64,000 bases of DNA from Microbacterium sp. MYb54 (GTDB lineage: Bacteria; Actinomycetota; Actinomycetes; Actinomycetales; Microbacteriaceae). A model generated the notes under the pieces. It was not told the origin of the DNA. It searched no databases and was given only the letters and a program-made list of their open reading frames with translations. Below are positions 35,593-43,034 of the stretch, piece by piece. Location: positions 109,858 through 173,857 of the forward strand of contig NZ_PCPA01000009.1 in NCBI RefSeq assembly GCF_002979515.1, in the 5' to 3' direction. The position numbers were made by a program, and so were the translations under genes. Positions within the stretch are counted from its first letter, which is position 1. Every line of letters starts with the position of its first letter.

Positions 35593-36578
35593 GTGAAGAC
35601 GATGCGCCCGCCCTGGCGCACAGCCGAACATTCCGGCAGGTCGATCGGCCCCTGACCGCTCCAGTCCGTGACCAGGCGCGCGACCTCGATCGTCTGCGCC
35701 CTGGTCAGACTCACCCCGAACTCGCTGTCCACGACGAGACGGATGATGCGGTTGCGCAGCGCAGCCGGATTCGCGGCGAGCGCCGCCACGCTGACCGAGA
35801 TGCCCGCTTCCGCGTGCTCGACGATGTCCTCGATGGTCTCGTTGATCATCTCGTCGAACGCCTCGGCGTCCTCGCGCAGCTGCTCGGCGGTGCGAGCGAG
35901 CGCATCGGCGATGCCCGGCCCGAGCTCCGCCTCGAGAACCGGGAGCACACGCTCACGCGCCCGCACCCTGGCGTAGCGGTCGTCGAGGTTGTGCGGATCA
36001 TCCCAGGGCGTGAGGTCGGATGCGGCACAGAACGCCCGCGTCGTCTCGCGGCGCACACCGAGCAGCGGACGCACCCACTTCGCTCCGTCTTCGTCTTCCC
36101 GCACCGGCGCCATGCCCTGCAGGCTCGCGGCGCCGGAGCCTCGCGCCAGCCCGAGGAGCACGGTCTCCGCCTGGTCGTCGAGCGTGTGTCCGAGCAGCAC
36201 GGTCGAGGCGCGAGCATCCGAAGCGGCCTCACGCAGCACGCGGTACCGCGCCTCGCGCGCCGCAGCTTCCGGGCCGCCCTCGCCCGAGACGGCGACGCGG
36301 AGCACACGCGCGTCGAGTCCGAGCATCTGTGCGATGCGCGCAGCGTTGGCGGCCACCTCGGCGGAACCGTCTTGGAGGCCGTGGTCGACCGTGACGGACG
36401 CGGCCCGAAGGCCGCGCTTGGGCGCTTCGAAGGCGGTGGCCGCGGCGAGCGCGAGCGAGTCGGCGCCACCGGAGAGGGCGACGATCACGGTCGAGCCTTC
36501 GGGAACCTCAGCGAGCGCGGCGCGCACGGCGAGGCGGATCTCGGCGATGGCGGGAGAAAGAGACGGCACGGTTTCCAC
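35577..36578 (-). CDS. tilS: tRNA(Ile)-lysidine synthetase
   Basis: A 333-residue PP-loop ATPase that converts C34 of tRNA-Ile (CAU) to lysidine. The ATP motif VIVALSGGADSLALA is near residues 31-45, followed by LLGHTLDDQAETVLLGLARG and RPLLGVRRETTRAFC. It is on the short side, as usual in actinobacteria, with a reduced C-terminal domain. Essential for decoding AUA. Confidence 0.94.
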   Translation of the reverse strand: METVPSLSPAIAEIRLAVRAALAEVPEGSTVIVALSGGADSLALAAATAFEAPKRGLRAASVTVDHGLQDGSAEVAANAARIAQMLGLDARVLRVAVSGEGGPEAAAREARYRVLREAASDARASTVLLGHTLDDQAETVLLGLARGSGAASLQGMAPVREDEDGAKWVRPLLGVRRETTRAFCAASDLTPWDDPHNLDDRYARVRARERVLPVLEAELGPGIADALARTAEQLREDAEAFDEMINETIEDIVEHAEAGISVSVAALAANPAALRNRIIRLVVDSEFGVSLTRAQTIEVARLVTDWSGQGPIDLPECSAVRQGGRIVFTASGR

Positions 36579-36650
36579 GCTAGGGCACCGGGCCCATCCG
36601 CGCTGCTACGAGAAGTGCGTCAGGTGCGAAGGCGGGGCTATCCTGACGCC

Positions 36651-37316
36651 GTGGCAGACAACTCACACGCGAAGCCCTTCCGGACGGAGCGTTTCAAGGC
36701 ATTCGTCGACGCCGTCGTGGCGATCGCGATGACGCTGCTCATCCTGCCGTTGATGGAGTCCGTCTCCGAGGCCGCATCGGGGAAGCTGAGCACGGCCGAG
36801 TTCCTCTCCGAGCATTCGGGACAGCTGCTGAGCTTCGGTCTGAGCTTCCTCCTCATCGCGACCTTCTGGATGGGGCACCATCGCCAGTATCGCGACGTGG
36901 AGTTCATCACCGGGCCGCTGCTGTGGATCAACGTGGCCTGGATGGCGACGATCGTGTGGCTGCCCGTGCCCACGGCGATGATCGGGCAGATGGACACCGA
37001 TCCGCTCCAGGCGGTGGTCTACATCGGCACGCTGATCATGACGCAGGTCACGACCCTCGCCGGCTGGCTCTACCTGGCGCGGCATCGCGAGCTCAGCACC
37101 ATCTCGACCGAGACGATCCGGCTGGGGGCGATCGGCGATCTCGCCGCAATCATCCTGTTCGCAGCAGCCCTCGCCATCGCGGTCGCCGCTTCCCCGAACG
37201 GATACACCGGATTGTTCCTGCTGCTGCTGAGCGACCCGATGAGCCGCCTGCTGAATAGACTCCTGCGCCGACGTCCGAGCGAAGATCCTGCGCCGACGGA
37301 CGACTCCGGAAACTGA
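36651..37316 (+). CDS. TMEM175-family potassium channel
   Basis: A 221-residue six-helix membrane protein. It begins with the family motif RFKAFVDAVVAIAMTLLILP (FxDAVxAIAMTLL), whose helix lines the pore in TMEM175 channels. Five further hydrophobic segments follow, and the tail is short and charged. The GTG at 36651 is taken as the start. Bacterial TMEM175 proteins conduct potassium; ion and gating here are inferred. Confidence 0.88.
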   Translation: MADNSHAKPFRTERFKAFVDAVVAIAMTLLILPLMESVSEAASGKLSTAEFLSEHSGQLLSFGLSFLLIATFWMGHHRQYRDVEFITGPLLWINVAWMATIVWLPVPTAMIGQMDTDPLQAVVYIGTLIMTQVTTLAGWLYLARHRELSTISTETIRLGAIGDLAAIILFAAALAIAVAASPNGYTGLFLLLLSDPMSRLLNRLLRRRPSEDPAPTDDSGN

Positions 37317-37398
37317 GCGGCAGCGCCCACGGGCGTGCGATCGCCGCAGGTAGGCTAGTCCGCGGCATCCAACCGAACTTTTCCTGAGGAGCACACGC

Positions 37399-37890
37399 AT
37401 GGGCGCACACGACGCCGTCATCGAGATTCCGCGCGGCAGCCGCGTGAAGTACGAGGTCGACCACGAGACCGGGCGAGTGCACCTCGACCGCGTGCTCTAC
37501 ACGACCTTCGGCTACCCGGCCGACTACGGCTACTTCGACAACACGCTCGGCGAGGACGGCGACCCGCTCGACGTGCTCGTCCTGCTCGACCACGCGATCT
37601 ACCCCGGTGTCGTCGTCGAGGTGCGCCCCGTCGCCGTGCTGAAGATGAGCGATGAGGCCGGCGGAGACGACAAGCTCGTCGCCGTCCTGGCGAAGGACCC
37701 GCGCTGGGCCCACATCCAGGACATCGACGACATCGCCGAGTACACGAAGAAGGAGATCTCGCACTTCTTCGAGCACTACAAGGACCTCGAGCCCAACAAG
37801 TGGGTCAAGGTCGACGAGTGGGGCAACGCCGCTGAAGCGCAGCGAATCCTCGACGAGGCGATCGTCCGCGCTGCCGAGCAGGGTCACTGA
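37399..37890 (+). CDS. ppa: Inorganic pyrophosphatase
   Basis: A 163-residue soluble family I pyrophosphatase. The active site signature DYGYFDNTLGEDGDPLDVLV carries the metal-binding Asp residues. GAGGAG lies eight bases before the ATG. It hydrolyses pyrophosphate to drive biosynthesis. A strong terminator follows. Confidence 0.96.
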   Translation: MGAHDAVIEIPRGSRVKYEVDHETGRVHLDRVLYTTFGYPADYGYFDNTLGEDGDPLDVLVLLDHAIYPGVVVEVRPVAVLKMSDEAGGDDKLVAVLAKDPRWAHIQDIDDIAEYTKKEISHFFEHYKDLEPNKWVKVDEWGNAAEAQRILDEAIVRAAEQGH

Positions 37891-37906
37891 CCCACGCCTC
37901 GAACGT

Positions 37907-37945
37907 AGAAGACCCCCGGATCCGCTCAGCGGCCGGGGGTCTTCT
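37907..37945. terminator. Hairpin terminator after ppa
   Basis: A 13-bp stem AGAAGACCCCCGG (37907-37919) pairs perfectly with CCGGGGGTCTTCT (37933-37945). It lies between ppa and the convergent M23 peptidase gene and can serve both. Confidence 0.85.
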
Positions 37946-37965
37946 GCAATCAGACGGGCGGTAGC

Positions 37966-39348
37966 TCAGGCAGAGACTCCGCGATCCGCGAGGAAAGCGA
38001 CGGGGTTCACGGCGCCACCGTTGACGTAGACCTCGAAGTGCAGGTGGCAGCCGAACGAGCGCCCGGTGTTTCCGGCGTAGGCGATGACCTGGCCGGAGTT
38101 CACCCGCTGCCCCGACCGCACGAGGATGCCTCCGTTGCGGATGTGCGCATAACCGGTCCCGACGCCACCGCCGTGCTGAATCCGGATGTAGTTGCCATAG
38201 CCGCCGTTGCCGCCGGCGTAGTCGACCGTGCCGGAGTTCGCGGCGTAAATCGGCGAACCGCAGCCGTTGGCGAAGTCGGTGCCGTAGTGGAACGACGAGG
38301 AGCAGCCGTTCGAGCCGCACTGCACGGAGCGGGGACCGTATCCCGAGCTCTTGCCTCCACCGTGCGGGCGGCACCAGCCGCCGGAGCCCTGGTTTCCGCC
38401 ACCGCCGCCACCGCCACCACCGCCGCCACCGCCGGCAGCGGCCGCGGCCTCTGCGGCGGCGCGCTCGGCGGCCTCGCGTTCGCGACGAGCCTTCGCCTCG
38501 GCTTCGACACCGGCCTGGTAGCCGGCGACCGTCTGGGCCGTCGCATCCTTGAGCGCTGCGAGCTGCGCCTGCATGGTGGCGAGGTTCGTGGTCTGCTCGT
38601 CGAGGGCGGCTTGAGCTGCGTCTGCGGCCTGCTGGGCCGCGACCATCTTCTCTTCGGCGATCTTCTGCAGCCGGTCGCGCTCGGTGCGGGCGACGACGGC
38701 CTGATCGCTGAGCGACTGCGCGGAGTTGCGAGACGCGACGGCGTTGTCATAGACGGACTGGTTGTATTCGAGGAGCTTGTCCATCGTGCCGAGGCGCGCG
38801 AGCATGTCGTCGGTGTTGTTCGCCGAGCCGGCGAAGAACAGCTCCAGCGAGGTGTCGTCGCCGCCGTTGCGATACAGCTGGGCCGCAACCTGGCCGGCCT
38901 TGCGGGCCGAAGCGTCAGCAACCGCTGCCTGCTCGTCGGCCTTCGCCTGCATCGAGTCGGCTTCGGTGGCCGCAGCGAAGTATGCCTGCTGGGCGTCGTA
39001 GAACTCCTCGGACGCGACCGCGGCCGCAGCCGCAGTGTCGGCGACCTTCTGCGTCAAGGACTGGATGAGTCCTTCGATGCGCGAGACCTCAGCGGCCTTC
39101 GCCGCCTCGTTACCCTTGGCCCGCTGCACGTCATCCCAGCTCGGGTACGTCGCGGCGTAGGCGGCGGAGACTCCGTTCGAGATGCCGAAGGCACTGAGCG
39201 AGACGACGCCGAGCACGCCGATGCCGAGAGCACCGCGGCGGCTGATGCCGGTCTTGCCGAAAGCACGGCGTTCTGTGGGGCTGGGCGCGCAGCCGCAGTC
39301 CTCGGATGCCGCAGCAACTGCAGCATCCAGCGTGATCTTGTCGTTCAC
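37966..39348 (-). CDS. Tat-exported M23-family peptidoglycan endopeptidase with coiled coil
   Basis: A 460-residue secreted peptidase. A twin-arginine signal is visible: SRRGALGIGVLGVVSLSAFG near residues 36-55. Next come a long Ala/Glu/Gln coiled coil (about 75-290), a Gly run and the LytM/M23 domain with HYGTDFA (HxxxD) and HLHFE zinc motifs. The plan resembles amidase-activating or wall-cutting EnvC/RipA-type proteins that act at division. The start is GTG with GGAAGGGG upstream. The C-terminus ends directly after the M23 domain. Confidence 0.92.
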   Translation of the reverse strand: MNDKITLDAAVAAASEDCGCAPSPTERRAFGKTGISRRGALGIGVLGVVSLSAFGISNGVSAAYAATYPSWDDVQRAKGNEAAKAAEVSRIEGLIQSLTQKVADTAAAAAVASEEFYDAQQAYFAAATEADSMQAKADEQAAVADASARKAGQVAAQLYRNGGDDTSLELFFAGSANNTDDMLARLGTMDKLLEYNQSVYDNAVASRNSAQSLSDQAVVARTERDRLQKIAEEKMVAAQQAADAAQAALDEQTTNLATMQAQLAALKDATAQTVAGYQAGVEAEAKARREREAAERAAAEAAAAAGGGGGGGGGGGGGNQGSGGWCRPHGGGKSSGYGPRSVQCGSNGCSSSFHYGTDFANGCGSPIYAANSGTVDYAGGNGGYGNYIRIQHGGGVGTGYAHIRNGGILVRSGQRVNSGQVIAYAGNTGRSFGCHLHFEVYVNGGAVNPVAFLADRGVSA

Positions 39349-39558
39349 ACGGCCCCTTCCGCCGGTTTCACAGTTGCCACACTAACAACAACTTTCACAT
39401 CAGCACCAGGGGTAGCCCGCCAGTCTCCCTGCACTACAGACACCTCCATCGTCCTCCCTAAACACGCCCGGGAGTCGGAGCCGCGCCCTCGATTCGCGAT
39501 TTGCCCGAATCATCCCTTATGCTTGAGCGTCGGCAAGGAAGTCCCCCGGGACTGACTC

Positions 39559-39631
39559 GGCCCCATCGTTTAGCGGCCTAGGACGCCGCCCTTTCACGGC
39601 GGTAGCACGGGTTCGAATCCCGTTGGGGTCA
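39559..39631 (+). tRNA. tRNA-Glu (anticodon TTC)
   Basis: A 73-nt tRNA with acceptor GGCCCCA/TGGGGTC and anticodon stem CCGCC/GGCGG around CTTTCAC, giving TTC. The T loop TTCGAAT is normal. TATGCT at 39518-39523 is a candidate -10 box. First of three tRNA genes in a row. Confidence 0.97.
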
Positions 39632-39660
39632 CACCTTCCGGTATAATTGAAAACAAGTAT

Positions 39661-39734
39661 GGCCCTGTAGCGCAGTTGGTTAGCGTGCCGCCCTGTCACG
39701 GCGGAGGTCGCGGGTTCAAGTCCCGTCAGGGTCG
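39661..39734 (+). tRNA. tRNA-Asp (anticodon GTC)
   Basis: A 74-nt tRNA with acceptor GGCCCTG/CAGGGTC and anticodon stem CCGCC/GGCGG around CTGTCAC, giving GTC. It lies 29 bp after tRNA-Glu and is probably in the same transcript. Confidence 0.97.
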
Positions 39735-39806
39735 CTCCGTTCGTCGGGCTCTTTCTTCGGAGAGAGCCCTTCGTCTAGGACGCGACAGGTTCGCCGGTCG
39801 CACCAC

Positions 39807-39879
39807 GGCTCTGTAGCTCAGTTGGTAGAGCGTTCGACTGAAAATCGAGAGGTCACGGGATCGACGCCCGTCGGAGCCA
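39807..39879 (+). tRNA. tRNA-Phe (anticodon GAA), island insertion site
   Basis: A 73-nt tRNA with acceptor GGCTCTG/CGGAGCC and anticodon loop CTGAAAA giving GAA. The T loop reads ATCGACG, with A where T54 is usual. The gene is intact. Its 3' part from 39837, with the terminator, is repeated at 44853, showing that an element integrated here and restored the gene. Confidence 0.96.
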
Positions 39880-39950
39880 CACGAGTGATCATTACAATCA
39901 CTCCAGAAACCCTCGCCTAGCTTCTACATGGCGGGGGTTTTGCCTTTTCC
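39837..39950 (+). repeat. Left att repeat (tRNA-Phe 3' half plus terminator)
   Basis: It matches 44853-44966 at 111 of 114 positions. The first 45 bases (39837-39881), which start at the anticodon loop, are identical and contain the likely crossover core. Differences are at 39882, 39884 and 39902. This copy completes the functional tRNA. Confidence 0.93.
39907..39944 (+). terminator. Terminator of the tRNA cluster
   Basis: AAACCCTCGCC (39907-39917) pairs with GGCGGGGGTTT (39930-39940, one G-T wobble), followed by TTGCC and more T residues. It is a good intrinsic terminator and is copied with the att repeat at 44923-44960. Confidence 0.88.
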
Positions 39951-40058
39951 CTGGCGAGAGCCGGTTTCTGAATTGTTCCCCTGCACCGCTCCGGCCTGGC
40001 CGTTGAGCGAGCGGGACTCTCAGACGCTGAGCGACGCAGCGCCCTCAACATAGAGCTT

Positions 40059-40078
40059 GTGCCGGTTTTGTGCCGGTT
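40059..40078 (+). repeat. Paired GTGCCGGTT repeats, left end of island
   Basis: GTGCCGGTT occurs at 40059-40067 and 40070-40078, 11 bp start to start. The same pair with the same spacing is near the right end (44728), and a variant set is at 41806. Tandem 9-mers close to att sites fit arm-type integrase or accessory-protein binding sites. Confidence 0.6.
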
Positions 40079-40189
40079 CACCCTCACTCGCTACTGTCCC
40101 CCAAAGAGGGGACATCCAAACTGCGGAAACGGGCGTACCGTCGGACGCGGGTCGTCATTGACGTGGATGCAGACCCAAAGGAGGTTGAA

Positions 40190-40744
40190 GTGCCGGTACT
40201 GATTTATTCGCTCTCAGCGCTCGTTGGACTCATTCTTGCCGTCACTGGCGTGATCAAACTGCGGGAAGGTCAACGTCCGCTCGGGCAGGCGATCGAGACG
40301 TTCAGAGTCGTGCCGGCTGCAGCAGTGCGCCCGATCGCCGCGGTCCTTCCGCCACTTGAACTCGCCGTTGGGCTCGCTCTCGTGGCCGGGATTGCAGGCC
40401 CGTGGGCCCTCGCAGCTGTGGCGCTCATCGTGGTCTACACCGCGTCCGTGATTTCCGTTATCACCCGGAAGATCTCTACTGATTGCGGTTGTTTTGGGTC
40501 GGTACTCAAGTCACGAGCGAATTGGGTGGTGGTTGGCCGCAACGTCGTCCTTCTTCTTGCTCTTGCACCTTCCCTCCTTTGGCCAATCACCGGCTTCGTG
40601 GATGAGAGGGTCGGATGGGCCCTCGTCGGGCTCGGATTCCTCATCGGGCTCGTTCGGATGTTCACACCAGTTCGCCACTCGCAGAAAACAGAAGAAGAAT
40701 CTGCGCCTCAGAGCAGAGTCGCAGTGAACCAGATTGGAGATTGA
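40190..40744 (+). CDS. MauE/DoxX-like redox-associated membrane protein
   Basis: A 184-residue protein with four to five helices (about residues 3-22, 55-92, 113-133, 142-158). A cysteine pair is in DCGCFG (Cys99, Cys101) at the loop after the middle helices. This C-x-C motif and layout fit the MauE family, whose founding member helps disulfide formation in methylamine dehydrogenase. The GTG at 40190 is chosen because AAAGGAGG lies at 40177-40184; the frame is open to 40070, but that part overlaps the att-associated repeats. It is followed after 2 bp by a 12-cysteine precursor gene, so making that product's disulfides is the inferred job. Confidence 0.85.
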   Translation: MPVLIYSLSALVGLILAVTGVIKLREGQRPLGQAIETFRVVPAAAVRPIAAVLPPLELAVGLALVAGIAGPWALAAVALIVVYTASVISVITRKISTDCGCFGSVLKSRANWVVVGRNVVLLLALAPSLLWPITGFVDERVGWALVGLGFLIGLVRMFTPVRHSQKTEEESAPQSRVAVNQIGD

Positions 40745-40746
40745 GC

Positions 40747-41430
40747 GTGGATATGAAACGTAGATCGTTCATCGGAATCGGACTCGGCGGCCTCGCGGCC
40801 ATGATCTTCCCAGAGCTGGCAAGCGCTCGAGCGGGTGCTTCTTCTGCGGCGAGCAAGACCGCAGACACGCCATGGCAGTGGCAACCGAGAGACGCGCGGG
40901 CAGCTACGGAGGAGGAACGCTCGAAGTACCTTGCACTCTTCGAGAGCGATCTCGAGAGCATGGAACGCAGCTATGGAGCACGCATGGAAGGACAGCCCCT
41001 GACTATGTCGATCTCCGAGAGCATCTACGGCACGGTGGTGGCCTTCGGAGCGGCTCTGGTCACGGCTCGAATTTACGCTCGGCATGTTGAGCTTTCACCT
41101 GAGGGGAAAGTCGTTCGAGCGGCAACGACAACGTTCGCTGTATCCGAAGACATGGAGACCATGAGCCTGTACTCCATGGGCCCCGATGCCCGCTCCGCAG
41201 TTGCTAGCCGGGCTCAGTTCGACGCCACAGCCGCTGCGAGTTGCCCTCCAGGTAAGCACTCTTGTCGCACCTGTTCCGAGCTCAACACGGGTGGAGTGCT
41301 GGCATGTTGCGGCGGCTGTGCGTGGGCGGCTGCGAATCCATACGCCCTGCTGTCTTGCGTCATTATCATGTGCTCAGTCTGTGCATCACAGAACTGCAGG
41401 AGGTGGACCTATGCGTGCTGTGGCGTCTGA
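40747..41430 (+). CDS. Tat-signal precursor with cysteine-rich C-terminal peptide (halocin C8-like plan)
   Basis: A 227-residue secreted precursor. KRRSFIGIGLGGLAAMIF (residues 4-21) is a twin-arginine signal, cut probably after ASA or ARA near residue 27-29. A cysteine-free region (about 30-164) follows. The last 63 residues hold 12 cysteines (166, 173, 176, 187, 188, 191, 204, 209, 212, 217, 224, 225) among hydrophobic residues. The archaeal halocin C8 precursor has the same order: Tat signal, immunity-like region, Cys-rich peptide; both share C-x2-C early and LSC-x7-C late. The start is GTG with GGAG seven bases upstream. Bacteriocin function is inferred. Confidence 0.8.
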   Translation: MDMKRRSFIGIGLGGLAAMIFPELASARAGASSAASKTADTPWQWQPRDARAATEEERSKYLALFESDLESMERSYGARMEGQPLTMSISESIYGTVVAFGAALVTARIYARHVELSPEGKVVRAATTTFAVSEDMETMSLYSMGPDARSAVASRAQFDATAAASCPPGKHSCRTCSELNTGGVLACCGGCAWAAANPYALLSCVIIMCSVCASQNCRRWTYACCGV

Positions 41431-41725
41431 ACAGGACCGACTCGCGACGGATGATACGGACGTCAGACCGTCTCGGACTGCGAGGTGGGTGCTTCTGACG
41501 CTGACGCTCGCGTTCAACCTCTTCGCGACGTACTACTACCTCGCGATGGTCGACGTCACGAACCCGACTGTTCTGATCGTCGGTCTCGTGATCCTATGGG
41601 CAGTCTGGGTGGCCTTGTTGATCGTCACCCTCGTCACGCGCCCGGGGACGCGAGTGGACCGTCTCGCGATCAGCGCCGCCGCTGCTTGTGTTGTCATCAG
41701 CGCGGCGCTTTACTTCCTAGTCTGA
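41411..41725 (+). CDS. Small three-helix membrane protein of the Cys-rich peptide cassette
   Basis: A 104-residue protein with three predicted helices (ARWVLLTLTLAFNLFATYYY; TVLIVGLVILWAVWVALLIV; LAISAAAACVVISAALYFLV). A strong AGGAGG at 41398-41403 sits seven bases before the ATG, inside the coding region of the Cys-rich tail, and the two genes overlap by 20 bp. No family is recognised. By position and type it may be the immunity or processing protein of the cassette. Confidence 0.8.
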   Translation: MRAVASEQDRLATDDTDVRPSRTARWVLLTLTLAFNLFATYYYLAMVDVTNPTVLIVGLVILWAVWVALLIVTLVTRPGTRVDRLAISAAAACVVISAALYFLV

Positions 41726-41805
41726 CCAGACGCACCGTCCGGAAAGCGGAACTCCCAGACGTTAAGCGAGCGCAGCCGAAACAAAACGCCCTCGACACGG
41801 AGCTC

Positions 41806-41843
41806 GTGCCGGTTTGTGCTGGTCGCGCGATCGGGTGCCGGTA
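41806..41843 (+). repeat. Internal GTGCCGGT repeat set and diverged copy of the left arm
   Basis: GTGCCGGTT (41806), GTGCTGGT (41816) and GTGCCGGTA (41835) lie just after the cassette. The preceding 60 bp (from about 41745) aligns with 40007-40058 upstream of the left repeat pair, including CAGACGTTAAGCGA against CAGACGCTGAGCGA and the CGCCCTC block. This marks an old internal boundary. Confidence 0.6.
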
Positions 41844-41879
41844 GAGCACCATGTCGAACTCTGGCTCTAGAAAGAAGCT

Positions 41880-41912
41880 GGACCCGTTGACCAGTGTTCA
41901 CTGGGCGGGTCC
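41880..41912. repeat. Nested inverted repeat
   Basis: GGACCCG...CGGGTCC encloses CCAGTG-TT-CACTGG, giving a long interrupted palindrome at 41880-41912. It could be a terminator for the cassette or an operator. The rest of 41726-42081 shows only the repeats noted and one weak small frame. Confidence 0.55.
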
Positions 41913-41935
41913 GCAGTCCAAGGGTATCGTGCGCC

Positions 41936-42061
41936 TCAGAAGTCCGGCATGACGTCACCCTCCCGTATGCTCCGCTCGACGCGGGCAAGAGTCTCCTCGA
42001 CCTCGAGGTGTCCGCCGGTCAGATACCGCCTGCGCCGCGTGGGCGCAAGTTCCGGAGGCAA
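41936..42061 (-). CDS. Possible 41-residue protein downstream of pra
   Basis: A short frame from TTG at 42061 reads as a plausible helical, charged peptide (RRRRYLTGGHLEVEETLARV then ERSIREGDVMPDF). It lies 20 bp after the pra-like stop on the same strand. Its Shine-Dalgarno GGAG is only two bases from the TTG, so the start is doubtful. It may be a real small gene or a fragment of a former element gene. No family recognised. Confidence 0.3.
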   Translation of the reverse strand: MPPELAPTRRRRYLTGGHLEVEETLARVERSIREGDVMPDF

Positions 42062-42081
42062 AGCTCCGACGCGTGCTGCGA

Positions 42082-42471
42082 TTAGTACGCGCGCTTAGGA
42101 GGCTTCATCTCCGTTGCTCGAAGCGAATACGCAACGCGAGGTCGTCCGCCCGTCTCCTTGACGTACGGAGTCACCGACAGGCCGTCGAAGACAACGGGAC
42201 GGAACGGAAGCCCCTGGGTCTCGGGCGGTGCTGTCGGCTCGGTGATGCTCGCGATCTTGACCGTCACCTCTCCCTGACCCTTTTTGGCGTCTGGATCCGC
42301 GTCGATGATCCGCACTTGCCATAGGGGGTGCCCTGTGCGCTTGTCGAGGTCCTGCCCCTGACGCTGGCCGTCTTCGGACCACTTCGCGACCGGCTCGACC
42401 TCACCGACCATGAAGGCCCCGCGTGGGAAGTACGCCTCGAAGTTGACCGGGATGGATGTCTGGATTGCCCT
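42082..42471 (-). pseudogene. pra-like gene (replication, integration, excision activator) lacking a start codon
   Basis: A 129-residue frame whose body matches the Pra family of actinomycete integrative elements (pSAM2 type) as remembered: IPVNFEAYFPRGAFMVGEVE, GHPLWQVRIIDADPDAKKGQ, VTVKIA, GLPFRPVVFDGLSVTPYV, AYSLRATEMKPP. Family members begin M-A-I; here the matching codons are AGG-GCA-ATC. AGGAGG sits five bases before the AGG, where a start codon should be. One change, ATG to AGG at 42470, would explain this. The frame stays open to an ATG at 42522 with no ribosome site, so translation from there is possible but unlikely to be efficient. Confidence 0.75.
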
Positions 42472-42487
42472 TGCAACCTCCTGCTTG

Positions 42488-42516
42488 AGTTGTGTTCCGC
42501 AGTTGCGGGAACAACT
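42488..42516. promoter_or_regulatory. Imperfect palindrome upstream of the pra-like gene
   Basis: AGTTGTGTTCCGCA (from 42488) and TGCGGGAACAACT (to 42516) form an inverted repeat with a bulged G. It lies directly before the Shine-Dalgarno of the pra-like gene and could be an operator for an element repressor. Confidence 0.4.
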
Positions 42517-42522
42517 CCACAT

Positions 42523-43034
42523 TCGGTCGGCACCCTGACACGCCCGGGCCGTATCTCGCCCCTCCCGCCGTCCAGATCGGCCAGCCGAGCGGGATGTTAC
42601 GAACAGCCGCGGCAGGCAAATCCCTGATCCAGTGCCATAAGCAGCAGACTCAAGAACTTGGGAAACTCGAAAAAGTCAAGCCGCCGTGAAACCGCGTGTC
42701 GCACGGCGGCATGCGACACCAGAGGAACCTTCGGTCCGCTGAAACTGGGCCGCGGCGGGAACCGCGCCTCACTTCGAAGCTGCTGGCCAATAGCGTTGAC
42801 GGCGTACCGAGCTGTGAGAACTTTCTTTACTCATTCAAGGCCGGCCTAGCGGCCGGCTGCGCGTGATCGTCGGGCCTGCGGTGCGTCCGGTCCTCGCTAC
42901 GCTCCGGTCCGGGCGCTCCTCAACCCGACGATCACGCTTCGCAGGCGGAACAGACTCGCTCCAGTCGCGGCCGATCGTGCGCGGTTCGAAACCCAACGCT
43001 AGAGTCAGGCAAGGCCACGCGCGATTGGAATTGC
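42523..43034. other. Non-coding stretch with overlapping inverted repeats (origin-like)
   Basis: I see no supportable gene in these 512 bases. They contain CCGCCGTG/CACGGCGG (42681-42688, 42702-42709) interleaved with GTGTCGCA/TGCGACAC (42696-42703, 42712-42719). They also contain the hairpin GCCGGCC-TAGC-GGCCGGC (42840-42857) and a 14-bp pair GCGTGATCGTCGGG (42861-42874) and CCCGACGATCACGC (42924-42937). Dense inverted repeats next to pra in an integrative element suggest an origin of replication or transfer, or its remnant. Confidence 0.5.

Noticed and set aside
40070..40189. Longer N-terminus for the MauE-like protein
   Set aside because: It would begin inside the att-associated repeats and has no ribosome site, while GTG at 40190 has AAAGGAGG.
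40190..40744. Methylamine utilisation pathway
   Set aside because: No methylamine dehydrogenase subunits are present; MauE-like proteins occur in many disulfide-forming contexts.
41241..41430. Iron-sulfur or zinc-finger domain in the Cys-rich tail
   Set aside because: Cysteine spacing does not follow ferredoxin or zinc-ribbon patterns and the region is hydrophobic and exported, where disulfides are likelier.
41710..41988. 92-codon minus-strand frame after the cassette
   Set aside because: It overlaps the repeats and hairpin, with no ribosome site and unlikely composition.
42658..42849. 63-codon plus-strand frame in the inverted-repeat region
   Set aside because: Its sequence is determined by the palindromes and it has no ribosome site or family resemblance.
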